Assembly (NCBI RefSeq): GCF_900105965.1
Contig: NZ_FNTV01000001.1
Span: forward strand, 3,596,001 to 3,660,000
DNA length: 64,000 nt
Origin: Arthrobacter alpinus
GTDB lineage: Bacteria; Actinomycetota; Actinomycetes; Actinomycetales; Micrococcaceae
Reading direction: 5' to 3'
The notes under the pieces were generated by a model that was given only the letters and a program-made list of their open reading frames with translations, was not told the DNA's origin and did no database searches. Position numbers and translations under genes: made by a program. Shown here in pieces: positions 51,263 through 59,015 of this stretch. Within the stretch, counting starts at the first letter, position 1. Each line of letters opens with the position of its first letter.

Positions 51263-52605
51263 ACAAACGCCTTGCCTTCCCCGCGATAGGTGGGTGTTCT
51301 GCCAACCCAACGTCCGCCGTCGATCATTTCCAAAGCGTCCACGTGCTCGCAGATCTCGCCCGACTTGGCGTGCCTGAACCACACCCGGCTGCCGATCCTC
51401 AGCTGGGCCGCGGCAGCACCCTTGAGTGGTGTCTGAACCTCGCCGGCACCTTCCGTGCTGATCAGGGACAGGCCTTCCGGGTAGACGGGCACGGGAGACC
51501 GGTCCGGGCCGTGTGGACCCGAGGCAATCCAACCGCCGCCAAGCACTGTCACCATATCCGGGGCGGGCCGTCTGACAACTGGGACCGCAAATCCGACGGC
51601 GTGCGCCGGGCTGAAGCGTGAATAGCCGTCAAAAAGCGTGGGGCCAAACAGGCCGGATCCGGCCGCCAGCTCTGTCACGGAAGGATCGGCAGTAGTGCGC
51701 TCCAGGCTTCCGGTGCCGCCGCCGTTGACGAATTCCAGGTCAGTGACATTGCGAACCGCGGCAACCACCTTGCCCCGGCGCTCGGTGATCTCAGTCATGG
51801 ACGTGCGTTGGAGTTGTTGCAGCACGGCGCCCCTGGCCAGATCAGCTACCTTGTTGCCCGTGTGCGGAGTGTCCTGCAGTCCGGCCACCTGGGCCTCATA
51901 GGCCATGATGCCAACAAGTGTGAACAGCTTGCTTGAGCCATGCTTGTATCCACCGATCGCCAAGGCCATGGCGATGGCGTCGGCGCCGTTGCGAAGCGGG
52001 GATCGGTGCACGCCGATGTGACCCAGGGTCCGTCCATGCACCGAGGGGCGCCATGACGCGTCCAGATCCAAGCAGAGGCGAATAGCTGCGGCGGGAGCCG
52101 TGTTTTCCAATGCAGCCGCAAGCCACTCCAACTGTTCTGTGGAGTCCACCATCAAGGTGATGCGGGCGCAGGCTACGGGATTTGCGGCGAGGGCGCGCAC
52201 GGCTTGTGGGTCGGCCGTGGGGTACCCCACCACAATGTCCTTAAAGGCGTCCGAGGGGTCGGCCGCCAGCCATAATGCTTCGGGCAGGCTAAAACCAAGA
52301 ACTCCCGCAAAGCCCGGCTGGGCCAGAACGGCCCGGAGCACGTGTTTGTTACGGATGGATTTGCTGGCCACCCGGATGGGTTTACCGGCGGCGCGCCGCA
52401 GAAGCGAGCTGGCATTAAAGGCCAGGGCGTGGACATCCAGAACAGCGAGTGGCGCAGTCAGCTGGGCGCACGCCGTATCAGTCTGGGCCCAGCCGGATCC
52501 GGGAGTCGGCTCGCCACTGAGGCCGGCCGCAAGTGCTGTTTCGGGCAGCTTGAGGAGTCCCTCGGGGACAGCGGATTCCTTGGCTTGATTAGTCCACGGC
52601 GTCAT
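51259..52605 (-). CDS. PLP-dependent amino acid deaminase, D-serine dehydratase-like (fold III)
   Basis: From ATG 52605 (GAGAGG upstream) the protein has 448 residues. The alanine-racemase-like barrel carries the PLP lysine in IRVASKSIRN (Lys82). The C-terminal domain has FRHAKSGEICEHVDALEMIDGG, matching the Cys/His zinc region of DSD1-type D-serine/D-threonine dehydratases. GGWIASGPHGPDRSPVPVYPEGLSL is typical of actinobacterial amino acid deaminases of this kind. It is translationally coupled to the lactone oxidase, which suggests a joint pathway for an unidentified D-amino or sugar-derived compound. Confidence 0.85.
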   Translation of the reverse strand: MTPWTNQAKESAVPEGLLKLPETALAAGLSGEPTPGSGWAQTDTACAQLTAPLAVLDVHALAFNASSLLRRAAGKPIRVASKSIRNKHVLRAVLAQPGFAGVLGFSLPEALWLAADPSDAFKDIVVGYPTADPQAVRALAANPVACARITLMVDSTEQLEWLAAALENTAPAAAIRLCLDLDASWRPSVHGRTLGHIGVHRSPLRNGADAIAMALAIGGYKHGSSKLFTLVGIMAYEAQVAGLQDTPHTGNKVADLARGAVLQQLQRTSMTEITERRGKVVAAVRNVTDLEFVNGGGTGSLERTTADPSVTELAAGSGLFGPTLFDGYSRFSPAHAVGFAVPVVRRPAPDMVTVLGGGWIASGPHGPDRSPVPVYPEGLSLISTEGAGEVQTPLKGAAAAQLRIGSRVWFRHAKSGEICEHVDALEMIDGGRWVGRTPTYRGEGKAFV

Positions 52606-52838
52606 GAGCAACCTCTCACAGATGATTGTGAGGTCCACTCTGTCATATGGGAACCGCCCAAGGGGGTTGCTGGCGATGGCAACTTTTAGGCCCCTGAGTT
52701 ACGCCACCCGGGGCAGCTTTGAAGGGGGCAGCTTGACGTGTCCAGCTGAACCCGCAATAGTCACAAGTACAGGCCACGAAGGGGAGGCGCCGTGCGCGTT
52801 TGTGCACCCTTCGGGATACAGGTATGAGGAGGCGCAGC

Positions 52839-53834
52839 ATGAGCAACTCAGAGGAATCAACGCAGGGCACCACGCCCGAGCAGGTCCCCACACCGACCGG
52901 AATTGTGGTTGGGATTGATGGGTCGGAGCAAAGCAATTGTGCCTTGATCTGGGCCGCCGGAGAGGCTGAAACCCGCAAAGCTCCGCTACATCTGGTCACC
53001 GCCTATACAGTGCCCATTTTTGCCGCTTCCGGACTCGACGGCGGTTACGCCACCGTGGACGACGACGTCATTCGCCAGGGCGCGGAGGCTGTTCTTCGCG
53101 AAGCGGCAGCCAAGGTTTCCCATCTCGATATTCAGATGGATGCCCGCGTTGAAAACGGCGATGCCGCAGGCGTTCTGCTTGAGCTCAGCGAAACTGCCGA
53201 GTTGCTGGTCTTCGGTTCGCGTGGCAGAGGCGGCTTCATTGGCCGCCTGCTGGGCAGTGTCAGTACGGCACTGCCGGCCCACGCCAAGTGCCCCACGGTC
53301 ACGATCCCGCTGCGCTGTGCGGCACGGCTGGAGGAGGGTACGCCCGAGGCGGCCAGCATTGAAAAAGTCATAGCTGTTGGTGTGGACGGTTCGGATCAGG
53401 CGCGGTATGCCGTGCTGGTTGCCGCCGAGCAAGCCGAACGCTCGGGCGGCAGCCTGCGCATCATCTGCGCCGTGCAGCCCTACACCGGAACCTTGGCTTG
53501 GATGCCGGCCCCCGTTGACCGCGAAGCGTTGTTCGCTGAAATTCAAACCCAGCTGGACGCCGGTGAAAAGTGGTTGCGAAGCCACTTCCCGAAACTGGCC
53601 ATCGAGGTCCAACTCATTGAAGGCTCAGCAGTGGATGCCCTCGTGAAAGCCTCCGAAACGGCCGAACTGGTGGTCATGGGAACGCGCGGACGCGGCGGAT
53701 TTGCCGGAATGATGCTTGGTTCCACCACCGACGGCGTCCGGCACCATGCCAAGGGGCCGATCATGGTTGTTCGAGACCGCGAAGATCCGCGACAGGGCGA
53801 CCGCTCAGCGTTTGGTCCGCTGCTCCAGGCATAA
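52839..53834 (+). CDS. Universal stress protein with two Usp domains
   Basis: From ATG 52839 (AGGAGG six bases upstream) the 331-residue protein contains tandem Usp domains. The first spans about 22-165 (GIVVGIDGSEQSNCALIWAAGEA; VFGSRGRGGFIGRLLGSVSTALPAHAKCPTV), the second about 178-320 (KVIAVGVDGSDQARYAV; VMGTRGRGGFAGMMLGSTTDGVRHHAKGPIMVV). Both keep the G-x2-G-x9-G-S/T ATP-binding motif, so ATP binding is likely. Such proteins act in dormancy and stress survival in actinobacteria. A terminator separates it from the converging wall hydrolase. Confidence 0.94.
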   Translation: MSNSEESTQGTTPEQVPTPTGIVVGIDGSEQSNCALIWAAGEAETRKAPLHLVTAYTVPIFAASGLDGGYATVDDDVIRQGAEAVLREAAAKVSHLDIQMDARVENGDAAGVLLELSETAELLVFGSRGRGGFIGRLLGSVSTALPAHAKCPTVTIPLRCAARLEEGTPEAASIEKVIAVGVDGSDQARYAVLVAAEQAERSGGSLRIICAVQPYTGTLAWMPAPVDREALFAEIQTQLDAGEKWLRSHFPKLAIEVQLIEGSAVDALVKASETAELVVMGTRGRGGFAGMMLGSTTDGVRHHAKGPIMVVRDREDPRQGDRSAFGPLLQA

Positions 53835-53841
53835 TCTGACA

Positions 53842-53868
53842 CGGCTGCGCTAAATCAGCGCAGCCGTA
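53842..53868. terminator. Terminator between usp and the wall hydrolase
   Basis: ACGGCTGCGCT (53842-53852) pairs perfectly with AGCGCAGCCGT (53858-53868) around a five-base loop. It lies between two converging stop codons and can serve both strands. Confidence 0.8.
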
Positions 53869-53873
53869 GCGGG

Positions 53874-55334
53874 TTAGTACCGGGCGGCGTAGGGGTAAAG
53901 GCTCATGGTGGGCATGTTCACCAAGTTCGTGACGGCAATGGGGTATCCGTAATACAGAGCCTGCACCACCTGGTTGTTGCCGATGTAGATGGCAATATGA
54001 CCAAATTGGCCGGATCCGTTGTCGTCGAAGACCAGTAGATCGCCGTAGCGCATCTGGGACAGCGGAACGCGTGTTGGTGCGGCCCAGAATTGGTCGGTGC
54101 CTTGGCGCGGCACGGAGATGCCGGCCGCGGCAAATGCCTGTTGGACCAATCCTGAGCAGTCAAAGGCTGTGGGTCCGTTGCCACCCCACTGGTATGGCCC
54201 GCCAATTTTTGACATGGCGTAATTGACCATGACCTGCGTATAGGAGCCCGACGGCGGCTGCACAGGGGCGGGAGTCGGCGGGGTTGGCTTCGGTGCCGGA
54301 GCAGGAGCGGGCGCGGGGGCTGGTGCGGGAGCTGGAGCCGGGGCGGGTGCTGGAGCCGGTGTGACGGGCTTCGGTGTAGACGGCTTGGGAGCTGGTGCGG
54401 CGGGCGTTACAGGCTTAGGGGCAGCCTGTGCCGCGGCCGGAGGCTGGGTGGGCGTCGGAGCATCGGCAGAGGCCGCGATCCGTTGCTTCAGCGCTTCTTC
54501 CTGTGCTTTCCTTGCCAACTCGTCTACGCGGGCGCCTTCGAGGGCAACGGTCGTATTGTGCAAGGTCGCCAACCGCTGCAACAACGTGCTGCGCTGGGCT
54601 TCGTTCTCGGCAACGACGGCCGCTTGCGCGTCCGCTGCCGCCTGCGCCTGGGTATGGGAGGTTTCTGCTGCCGCGATGGCCTCATCGGCAGCCTTGCTGG
54701 CTTCATTGGCCTGCGCCTGCAAAGCGGCGGAGGTTGCTGCGGTTGCTTCGGCGGTGTCAAAGGTGTGAGCTCGGCTGGCACTCAAGGCCATCAGGGTAGA
54801 TGCCTGATACATGGCGTCATCGGCATCGGAACTGGCCAAAATTCCCTGGACACTCAGGTCCAGCCCGCCGTTCTTGTACAGACTGCCAGCCAGCTGACCC
54901 AATTGCGCCTTGGCAGTCTTATTCGCACCGGCAGCGGCTTCAGCCTTGGCCTTCGCGGTTGCTGCCGCAGCCTTTCGTTGTTCCAAAATGACCAGGGCAT
55001 TGGTGTAGGCGCTGTTGGCACCCATGGCCGCGACGGTTGAGGCCGCCAGCTTGTCATTGGCAGAACCGATGATGGCGTCCAGCGCAGCGGATGCGGCCGC
55101 GGTGGCACCCTCGGATTCCTTGGCCTTGGCAATCTCATCCTCGCTGGGTATAGCGGGACTCAGCGGTCGCAGCGAAAACTGTTGTGCCGCCGTCGAACTT
55201 AAGGCAGCCGCGCTGAGTACACCTAGTCCGGGGGAGAAGGAGGGAGCCGGGGCCGCAGTGGCCGGGGCGAGGAATGCGGTTGATACCACCGCGGCACAAG
55301 CCAGTGCGGTAGTTCCGCGAACCAAAAAGCGCAT
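53874..55334 (-). CDS. NlpC/P60 family peptidoglycan endopeptidase, RipA-like
   Basis: This secreted hydrolase cleaves peptide stems of peptidoglycan, usually during daughter-cell separation. ATG 55334 is preferred because AAAGGG lies six bases upstream; ATG 55340 has the site directly against it. The 486-residue protein has a signal peptide (about 1-30), an Ala-rich coiled-coil region (about 60-270), a Pro-Ala linker of repeated PA units (about 275-355), and a C-terminal NlpC/P60 domain with catalytic Cys393 (FDCSGLVQQ) and His446 (FGHIAIYIG). The coiled coil probably keeps the enzyme inactive until processed. The structured leader upstream may add control. Confidence 0.93.
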   Translation of the reverse strand: MRFLVRGTTALACAAVVSTAFLAPATAAPAPSFSPGLGVLSAAALSSTAAQQFSLRPLSPAIPSEDEIAKAKESEGATAAASAALDAIIGSANDKLAASTVAAMGANSAYTNALVILEQRKAAAATAKAKAEAAAGANKTAKAQLGQLAGSLYKNGGLDLSVQGILASSDADDAMYQASTLMALSASRAHTFDTAEATAATSAALQAQANEASKAADEAIAAAETSHTQAQAAADAQAAVVAENEAQRSTLLQRLATLHNTTVALEGARVDELARKAQEEALKQRIAASADAPTPTQPPAAAQAAPKPVTPAAPAPKPSTPKPVTPAPAPAPAPAPAPAPAPAPAPAPKPTPPTPAPVQPPSGSYTQVMVNYAMSKIGGPYQWGGNGPTAFDCSGLVQQAFAAAGISVPRQGTDQFWAAPTRVPLSQMRYGDLLVFDDNGSGQFGHIAIYIGNNQVVQALYYGYPIAVTNLVNMPTMSLYPYAARY

Positions 55335-55366
55335 AGTCATCCCTTTTGCCTTGTTACAGATGGAGG

Positions 55367-55423
55367 GTAAGTGGTGCGTTGCGTCCGGCCGGATCGGCGG
55401 TGTCGCGGTGCGCGGATACTTAC
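55367..55423 (-). ncRNA. Structured 5' leader of the wall-hydrolase mRNA
   Basis: Within the predicted leader (about 55430 to 55335), GTAAGT (55367-55372) pairs with ACTTAC (55418-55423), closing a GC-rich interior that contains CCGGCCGG and GGTGTCGCGGTG segments. No known riboswitch signature was recognised. The fold is inferred by eye. Confidence 0.4.
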
Positions 55424-55436
55424 ACAGCTAGTTGTG

Positions 55437-55465
55437 ACCCTACGGCGCACGAATGCCTTTGGCAA
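55437..55465 (-). promoter_or_regulatory. Promoter of the NlpC/P60 gene
   Basis: Minus-strand -35 TTGCCA (55460-55465) and -10 TAGGGT (55437-55442) are separated by exactly 17 bases. This puts the transcript start near 55430, about 95 bases before the start codon. Confidence 0.6.
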
Positions 55466-55501
55466 CACCAGTAACATCAGCAACTTGAATAACACTGGTG
55501 T
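55465..55501. repeat. Inverted repeat upstream of the NlpC/P60 promoter
   Basis: ACACCAGT (55465-55472) and ACTGGTGT (55494-55501) form an 8-bp inverted repeat 21 bases apart, touching the -35. It could be an operator or the terminator of the metallopeptidase gene, though no T tract follows. Confidence 0.5.
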
Positions 55502-55504
55502 CAT

Positions 55505-55912
55505 TTATCCCCAGCCGAGTTCGTGCAATCTTTCCTCGCTAATGCCAAAGTGATGGGCGATCTCGTGGACCACCGTTACGGTGATCTCATTGAGGACGTC
55601 CTCGCGGCTGGTGCAGATCTCCAGAATGGGTTCCCGGTAGATGGTAATTCGGTCCGGAAGCGATCCAGATTCCCACCAGGAGTCCCGTTCCGTCAGCGGC
55701 GTGCCTTCGTAAAGTCCCAACAGAACCGTGTCGGGGTCTTCGCCGGGACCCGGTTCGTAGTTTTCGGCTGTGAAGATCGCCACATTCGCCATCTTGGAGC
55801 TGATGTTTTTTGGGATCGAATCGATGGCTTCCTGCACTGCGGCGTCGAATTCCTGCTTGTTCATGGTGAACGGAGCGAAGGAGGGGATGCCTGCCAGTGG
55901 ATTTTCATTCAT
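55505..55912 (-). CDS. Small zincin-like metallopeptidase (DUF1025 family)
   Basis: The 135-residue protein carries the zinc motif VVHEIAHHFGISEERLHELGW near the C-terminus (HExxH plus a downstream Glu/His), as in the metallopeptidase family typified by YjaZ/DUF1025 proteins. No signal peptide is present, so it is cytoplasmic. The substrate is unknown. The ATG at 55912 is within a short intergenic stretch. It lies upstream of the NlpC/P60 gene on the same strand but an independent promoter separates them. Confidence 0.88.
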   Translation of the reverse strand: MNENPLAGIPSFAPFTMNKQEFDAAVQEAIDSIPKNISSKMANVAIFTAENYEPGPGEDPDTVLLGLYEGTPLTERDSWWESGSLPDRITIYREPILEICTSREDVLNEITVTVVHEIAHHFGISEERLHELGWG

Positions 55913-56005
55913 GTACTCAGACTAATGTTGGCGGGCAAAAACCTTGAATTTCCGCCGTTTTCTTAGTGCCGGGACCGTGGGTGACAACTGGAGGGGAGTC
56001 TCGTT

Positions 56006-56034
56006 TTGCGTTCTGGTCAAAATGCCCCTATAGT
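56006..56034 (+). promoter_or_regulatory. Promoter of the tRNA cluster
   Basis: TTGCGT (56006-56011) and TATAGT (56029-56034) are 17 bases apart. The predicted start lies about 55 bases before tRNA-Glu. Confidence 0.6.
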
Positions 56035-56095
56035 TTTTGGAGTCCACTTCGGACCGAAGCGCTGGAAACAACGCCGAGGTAAGAAGGATGACTAG

Positions 56096-56168
56096 GCCCC
56101 CATCGTCTAGCGGCCTAGGACACCGCCCTTTCACGGCGGCGGCACGGGTTCGAATCCCGTTGGGGGTA
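56096..56168 (+). tRNA. tRNA-Glu (anticodon TTC)
   Basis: A 73-base cloverleaf: acceptor GCCCCCA pairs with TGGGGGT (G-T at the first pair), anticodon stem CCGCC/GGCGG around CTTTCAC with TTC, and T-arm CGGGTTCGAATCCCG. CCA is not encoded. It is the first of three tRNAs. Confidence 0.98.
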
Positions 56169-56268
56169 CTTGCGAGTGAGTGGTAAATCAGCCGGAAAAA
56201 AGCTGGTACGCTATTACTCGTGAAAATCACGCAAACGTGTGAGAGAAACAAAAGCAGTAAATCAGTAT

Positions 56269-56342
56269 GGCCCTGTAGCGCAGTTGGTTAGCGCGCCGCC
56301 CTGTCACGGCGGAGGTCGCGGGTTCGAGTCCCGTCAGGGTCG
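56269..56342 (+). tRNA. tRNA-Asp (anticodon GTC)
   Basis: A 74-base cloverleaf: acceptor GGCCCTG pairs with CAGGGTC with one wobble, D-arm TAGCGCAGTTGGTTAGCGC, anticodon GTC in CTGTCAC, T-arm CGGGTTCGAGTCCCG. The 100-base spacer from tRNA-Glu holds no gene. Confidence 0.98.
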
Positions 56343-56400
56343 CTTTGGTTGTTTTGACTAGTTCAAGATGATCTGGTGACGAGGATTTTCAGATCACCAA

Positions 56401-56476
56401 GGCTCTGTAGCTCAGTTGGTAGAGCGTTCGACTGAAAATCGAAAGGTCACCGGATCGACGCCGGTCGGAGCCACCA
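56401..56476 (+). tRNA. tRNA-Phe (anticodon GAA), CCA encoded
   Basis: A 73-base tRNA plus encoded CCA (56474-56476): acceptor GGCTCTG pairs with CGGAGCC, anticodon GAA in CTGAAAA. The T-arm is ACCGG-ATCGACG-CCGGT, so the loop begins with A where T54 is normal. This A is, to my recollection, seen in tRNA-Phe of other actinobacteria. Confidence 0.97.
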
Positions 56477-56478
56477 GC

Positions 56479-56510
56479 AAGACCCCGAGAAATCGGGGTC
56501 TTTCTTGTTT
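56479..56510 (+). terminator. Terminator of the tRNA cluster
   Basis: AAGACCCCGA (56479-56488) pairs with TCGGGGTCTT (56493-56502) around a GAAA-type loop, followed by TCTTGTTT. Confidence 0.93.
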
Positions 56511-56590
56511 AACTGCTCTTATCTTGTTTTCTGTGTTGAAAGCCACAATTGGCAAAAACAATTCTCTAATGGATAAAAATCCAACCGGCG

Positions 56591-56619
56591 TTGCCCCTCA
56601 ACTTTTGGGTGCATAGGCT
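56591..56619 (+). promoter_or_regulatory. Promoter of the Asp23 operon
   Basis: TTGCCC (56591-56596) and TAGGCT (56614-56619) are 17 bases apart, 31 bases before the first start codon. Confidence 0.55.
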
Positions 56620-56649
56620 TACCGTAAGAGAAACAGAAAGGGCCCGATC

Positions 56650-57153
56650 ATGGACTCGCACAACCAGGAATCATCCTCGCCGGCCACTGCCAGCCCGGCA
56701 GAAACCCAAGGACGCACAGTCATTGCAGAGACTGCCGTGGCGAAGGTGGTGGGAGTTGCTGTTCGCAGCGTGGCCGGCGTCCATGCACTGGGCTCCGGGG
56801 CTTCTCGATCCCTGGGCGCCATCCGTGAAGTAGTCGGTGCAACCGATCTAACTCAGGGCGTTCGAGTTGAAGTTGGCGAGTCCCAGGTTGCCGTGGACAT
56901 CATCCTGCTGGCCGAGTACGGTTACCCGTTGCAGACGCTGGCGAATACCGTCCGGCGTGCCGTCTACAAGGCGGTTGAGGAGCTTGTGGGACGCCATGTG
57001 ATCGAGGTAAACATTGAAATCACCGACGTTTTCATTCCCACGCCCGACGCCGAGAAGCCGGTTCCGCGCCCCCGTCTCACCGAGCGCCTGGGTGCGGCAG
57101 TTAAGACACAACCATCCACAGATATGAACAATTCAACGGAAGCCGGGGAATAG
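56650..57153 (+). CDS. Asp23/Gls24 family envelope stress protein
   Basis: Asp23-type proteins form filaments at the inner membrane face and protect the envelope under stress. The 167-residue protein has a polar N-tail, then the domain with VIAETAVAKVVGVAVRSVAGVHALG, VDIILLAEYGYPLQTLANTVRRAVYKAVEELVGRHVIEVNIEITDVFIP, and a disordered C-tail. AAAGGG precedes the ATG. It is the first gene of a five-gene operon whose later members are membrane proteins, presumably its anchor. Confidence 0.93.
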   Translation: MDSHNQESSSPATASPAETQGRTVIAETAVAKVVGVAVRSVAGVHALGSGASRSLGAIREVVGATDLTQGVRVEVGESQVAVDIILLAEYGYPLQTLANTVRRAVYKAVEELVGRHVIEVNIEITDVFIPTPDAEKPVPRPRLTERLGAAVKTQPSTDMNNSTEAGE

Positions 57154-57155
57154 CC

Positions 57156-57347
57156 GTGAATCTCAGCGTGGTTTGCGCAGCATTTGGTGCGTTTTTGGCA
57201 TTTATGGCTTTTTCCTTTGGTTTCTGGGGATTTGTGGTCTCAGTGGTGTTCATTGCCGTGGGCGTTTTTGTGGGCCGCGCCGCTGGCGGGAAGCTGGATT
57301 GGCGTGGCGTCCTAGACGCCTTGACCGGACGGCGCTCGTCGTCGTGA
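57156..57347 (+). CDS. DUF2273-like small membrane protein
   Basis: A 63-residue protein with two hydrophobic helices (VVCAAFGAFLAFMAFSFGFWGFVVSVVFIAVGVFVG) and a basic end (GKLDWRGVLDALTGRRSSS). This pattern is that of DUF2273, found with Asp23 proteins as a membrane partner. GTG start two bases after the Asp23 stop, with GGGGAA upstream. Its TGA overlaps the next GTG. Confidence 0.85.
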   Translation: MNLSVVCAAFGAFLAFMAFSFGFWGFVVSVVFIAVGVFVGRAAGGKLDWRGVLDALTGRRSSS

Positions 57348-57718
57348 GTGAGGATCTAACTCGTTCCACCGAGTTTGCCGGACATAATCGCATCAGCACG
57401 CAGGCACTGACTTCGCTCGCCAAAGTTGCCGCGGCCGATGTTCTGGCCGTGGCTCCCGCGCAGGTCCGGGTTACCTGGCACGACGACGCCGGCGACCTTG
57501 CGCTATCCATTTCCTCCGCTATGGGTGCGCCTTCACTGACGGAAGTTCGCCGCAATCCGGGACGGACGGCCCAAAGTGGCGGCAGTATTCTGGCTCGGGC
57601 CACGGCTGCCAAGGCTCGTATTCTTGACCAGCTGGAGTACCTCAGCGGCTCTCAGGTGAGTCGCGTGGATGTCCGCATCTCCGGTCTCATCACGCGTTCT
57701 GACGGGCGGGTGCTATGA
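57344..57718 (+). CDS. Asp23-like small protein of the envelope-stress operon
   Basis: From GTG 57344, overlapping the previous stop (GTGA), the protein has 124 residues. It is soluble, with segments TQALTSLAKVAAADVLAVAPAQVRVTWHDD and QLEYLSGSQVSRVDVRISGLI that echo the alpha/beta pattern of Asp23, suggesting a diverged paralogue. Its stop overlaps the next ATG (ATGA). A longer frame reading through the previous gene is rejected. The specific role is unknown. Confidence 0.8.
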   Translation: MSEDLTRSTEFAGHNRISTQALTSLAKVAAADVLAVAPAQVRVTWHDDAGDLALSISSAMGAPSLTEVRRNPGRTAQSGGSILARATAAKARILDQLEYLSGSQVSRVDVRISGLITRSDGRVL

Positions 57719-58329
57719 GCGGCGCTGCGGAAGCTAAGAAATCCAACAACGATCGCGGGGATTACCTGCGGCGCATCTTGAGCCGTGAGACGCATTCGGC
57801 CAGATCGGGTGCGGCCGTTGTGGCAGCGATCTTGGTTGCCGCCGGGGCTGTTTACGCCCTACTGGAGATGACCCTGGGTGCTCTTGGCCAACCGGCCTGG
57901 CTATTGCACCCCATGGAGGCTGCCGAACGGATTGCCGGCTTGCCAGGAGCCACGCCCACTCCATTGCTGGGTACTGCGGGAGCCTTGGTTGCCTTGATCG
58001 GCCTAATCTTTCTGTGTAATGGGCTGTTGCCTGGCCGGCGTGCCCGGCACGTGATTGTGCATCCGCGCGTGGCCATCGTCGTTGACAACGAAGTTATCGC
58101 TTCGGCTCTGGCCAAGTCGGCCCGCATGGCCGCAGGGGTCACCCGAGAGCAGGTCATGGTGGTGGTTTCGGCTCGCACCGTGCAGGTCAACGTTCGCCCC
58201 ACCTCCGGTATCCGGCTCTCTGAAGACAGGATCAGGGCCGCCGTGGAAGCCGAGCTCAACGCCATGGCGCTGGAACCTGCTCCTGTAGTCATCGTCAACC
58301 TGGCCGAGAGCGGGGTGATCGGAGTATGA
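57715..58329 (+). CDS. DUF6286 family membrane protein
   Basis: The 204-residue protein has a polar N-tail, two membrane spans (AAVVAAILVAAGAVYALLEM and LLGTAGALVALIGLIFLCNGLLPG), and a C-terminal cytoplasmic Asp23-like alpha/beta domain (VAIVVDNEVIASALAKSARMAAGV; VQVNVRPTSGI). This domain order is seen in actinobacterial Asp23 operons as DUF6286. It starts by ATGA overlap and is itself coupled to the next gene by ATGA. Confidence 0.85.
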   Translation: MSGAAEAKKSNNDRGDYLRRILSRETHSARSGAAVVAAILVAAGAVYALLEMTLGALGQPAWLLHPMEAAERIAGLPGATPTPLLGTAGALVALIGLIFLCNGLLPGRRARHVIVHPRVAIVVDNEVIASALAKSARMAAGVTREQVMVVVSARTVQVNVRPTSGIRLSEDRIRAAVEAELNAMALEPAPVVIVNLAESGVIGV

Positions 58330-58946
58330 ACGGCACACCTCGAGGCCTCAACCGTTTTCTCCTGACGCTGATCGGCCTGATCTTGGTCGCCGTCGGCGGC
58401 GGAGCCGTGCTCCTGGCCACGATCCCAGCAGTGGCCACCTGGTGGCAGCGATGGGCCGGCGCGCAGGTGGCGTGGCTGGGCGACTACGCGGACCGCTCGC
58501 GGCTTCTGTTGACCTCGCACAGTTGGATCTGGCTCGCCGGCGCCGCATTCTTCTTGGTAGTGGTGATCGTCATGATTTCCTGGATTGCGAATCAGGGAAA
58601 AGGGCGGGCCAGTACCTTGCACGACTACGCGGGCAACGCGGACGACGACGGAGCCGCCGGTGCTGTCAGGCTCAGCTGCTCCGTGGCTGAACAGGCACTC
58701 AAAAGCGCTTTGCTGGAACGGACCGACATATTCGGAGTCTCCGTGACGAGTTATGACTTCCGTCGACAGACGGCTCTGAAGGTGCGTGTTTTGCCGCGGC
58801 CGGGCGTTGCCCCGCATGAGATCGCGGCCGAGATTACCGATTTGGTGTCTGCCTTGGATGAATTATTGGGGCTTGAGGTTCCTGTGCTCTTGAGCATTGG
58901 TTCCGGCGCTAGGTCACGCTTCACCAAAGCCGAACGAGTCCGCTAG
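58326..58946 (+). CDS. AmaP-like alkaline shock membrane anchor protein
   Basis: The 206-residue protein has two membrane spans (FLLTLIGLILVAVGGGAVLLA and WIWLAGAAFFLVVVIVMISWI) followed by a cytoplasmic domain of about 110 residues. This layout is that of AmaP, the anchor of Asp23 in Firmicutes, and of its actinobacterial counterparts. VSVTSYDFRRQTALKVRVLPRPGVAPHEIAAEI in the soluble part resembles the paired domain of the preceding gene. It is the last of the coupled genes. Confidence 0.82.
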   Translation: MNGTPRGLNRFLLTLIGLILVAVGGGAVLLATIPAVATWWQRWAGAQVAWLGDYADRSRLLLTSHSWIWLAGAAFFLVVVIVMISWIANQGKGRASTLHDYAGNADDDGAAGAVRLSCSVAEQALKSALLERTDIFGVSVTSYDFRRQTALKVRVLPRPGVAPHEIAAEITDLVSALDELLGLEVPVLLSIGSGARSRFTKAERVR

Positions 58947-59015
58947 TCTCGATTCATCACCACCCTTGGGTGCTATGTGCTTGGGGGCCCGCAATGGAAC
59001 ACTATGGAGGGCATC

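Noticed and set aside
51263..51532. 90-residue N-terminal extension of the lactone oxidase
   Set aside because: It lies inside the upstream gene in another frame, while ATG 51262 forms the usual ATGA overlap and begins with family sequence.
55335..55440. c-di-AMP (ydaO/yuaA) riboswitch before the NlpC/P60 gene
   Set aside because: The conserved GGGGUGAAUC-like and CGACAGCUAACCUCG-like elements of that class are absent; only an unassigned structured leader is supported.
56416..56616. 66-codon frame across tRNA-Phe
   Set aside because: It reads through a tRNA and its terminator and has no protein-like features.
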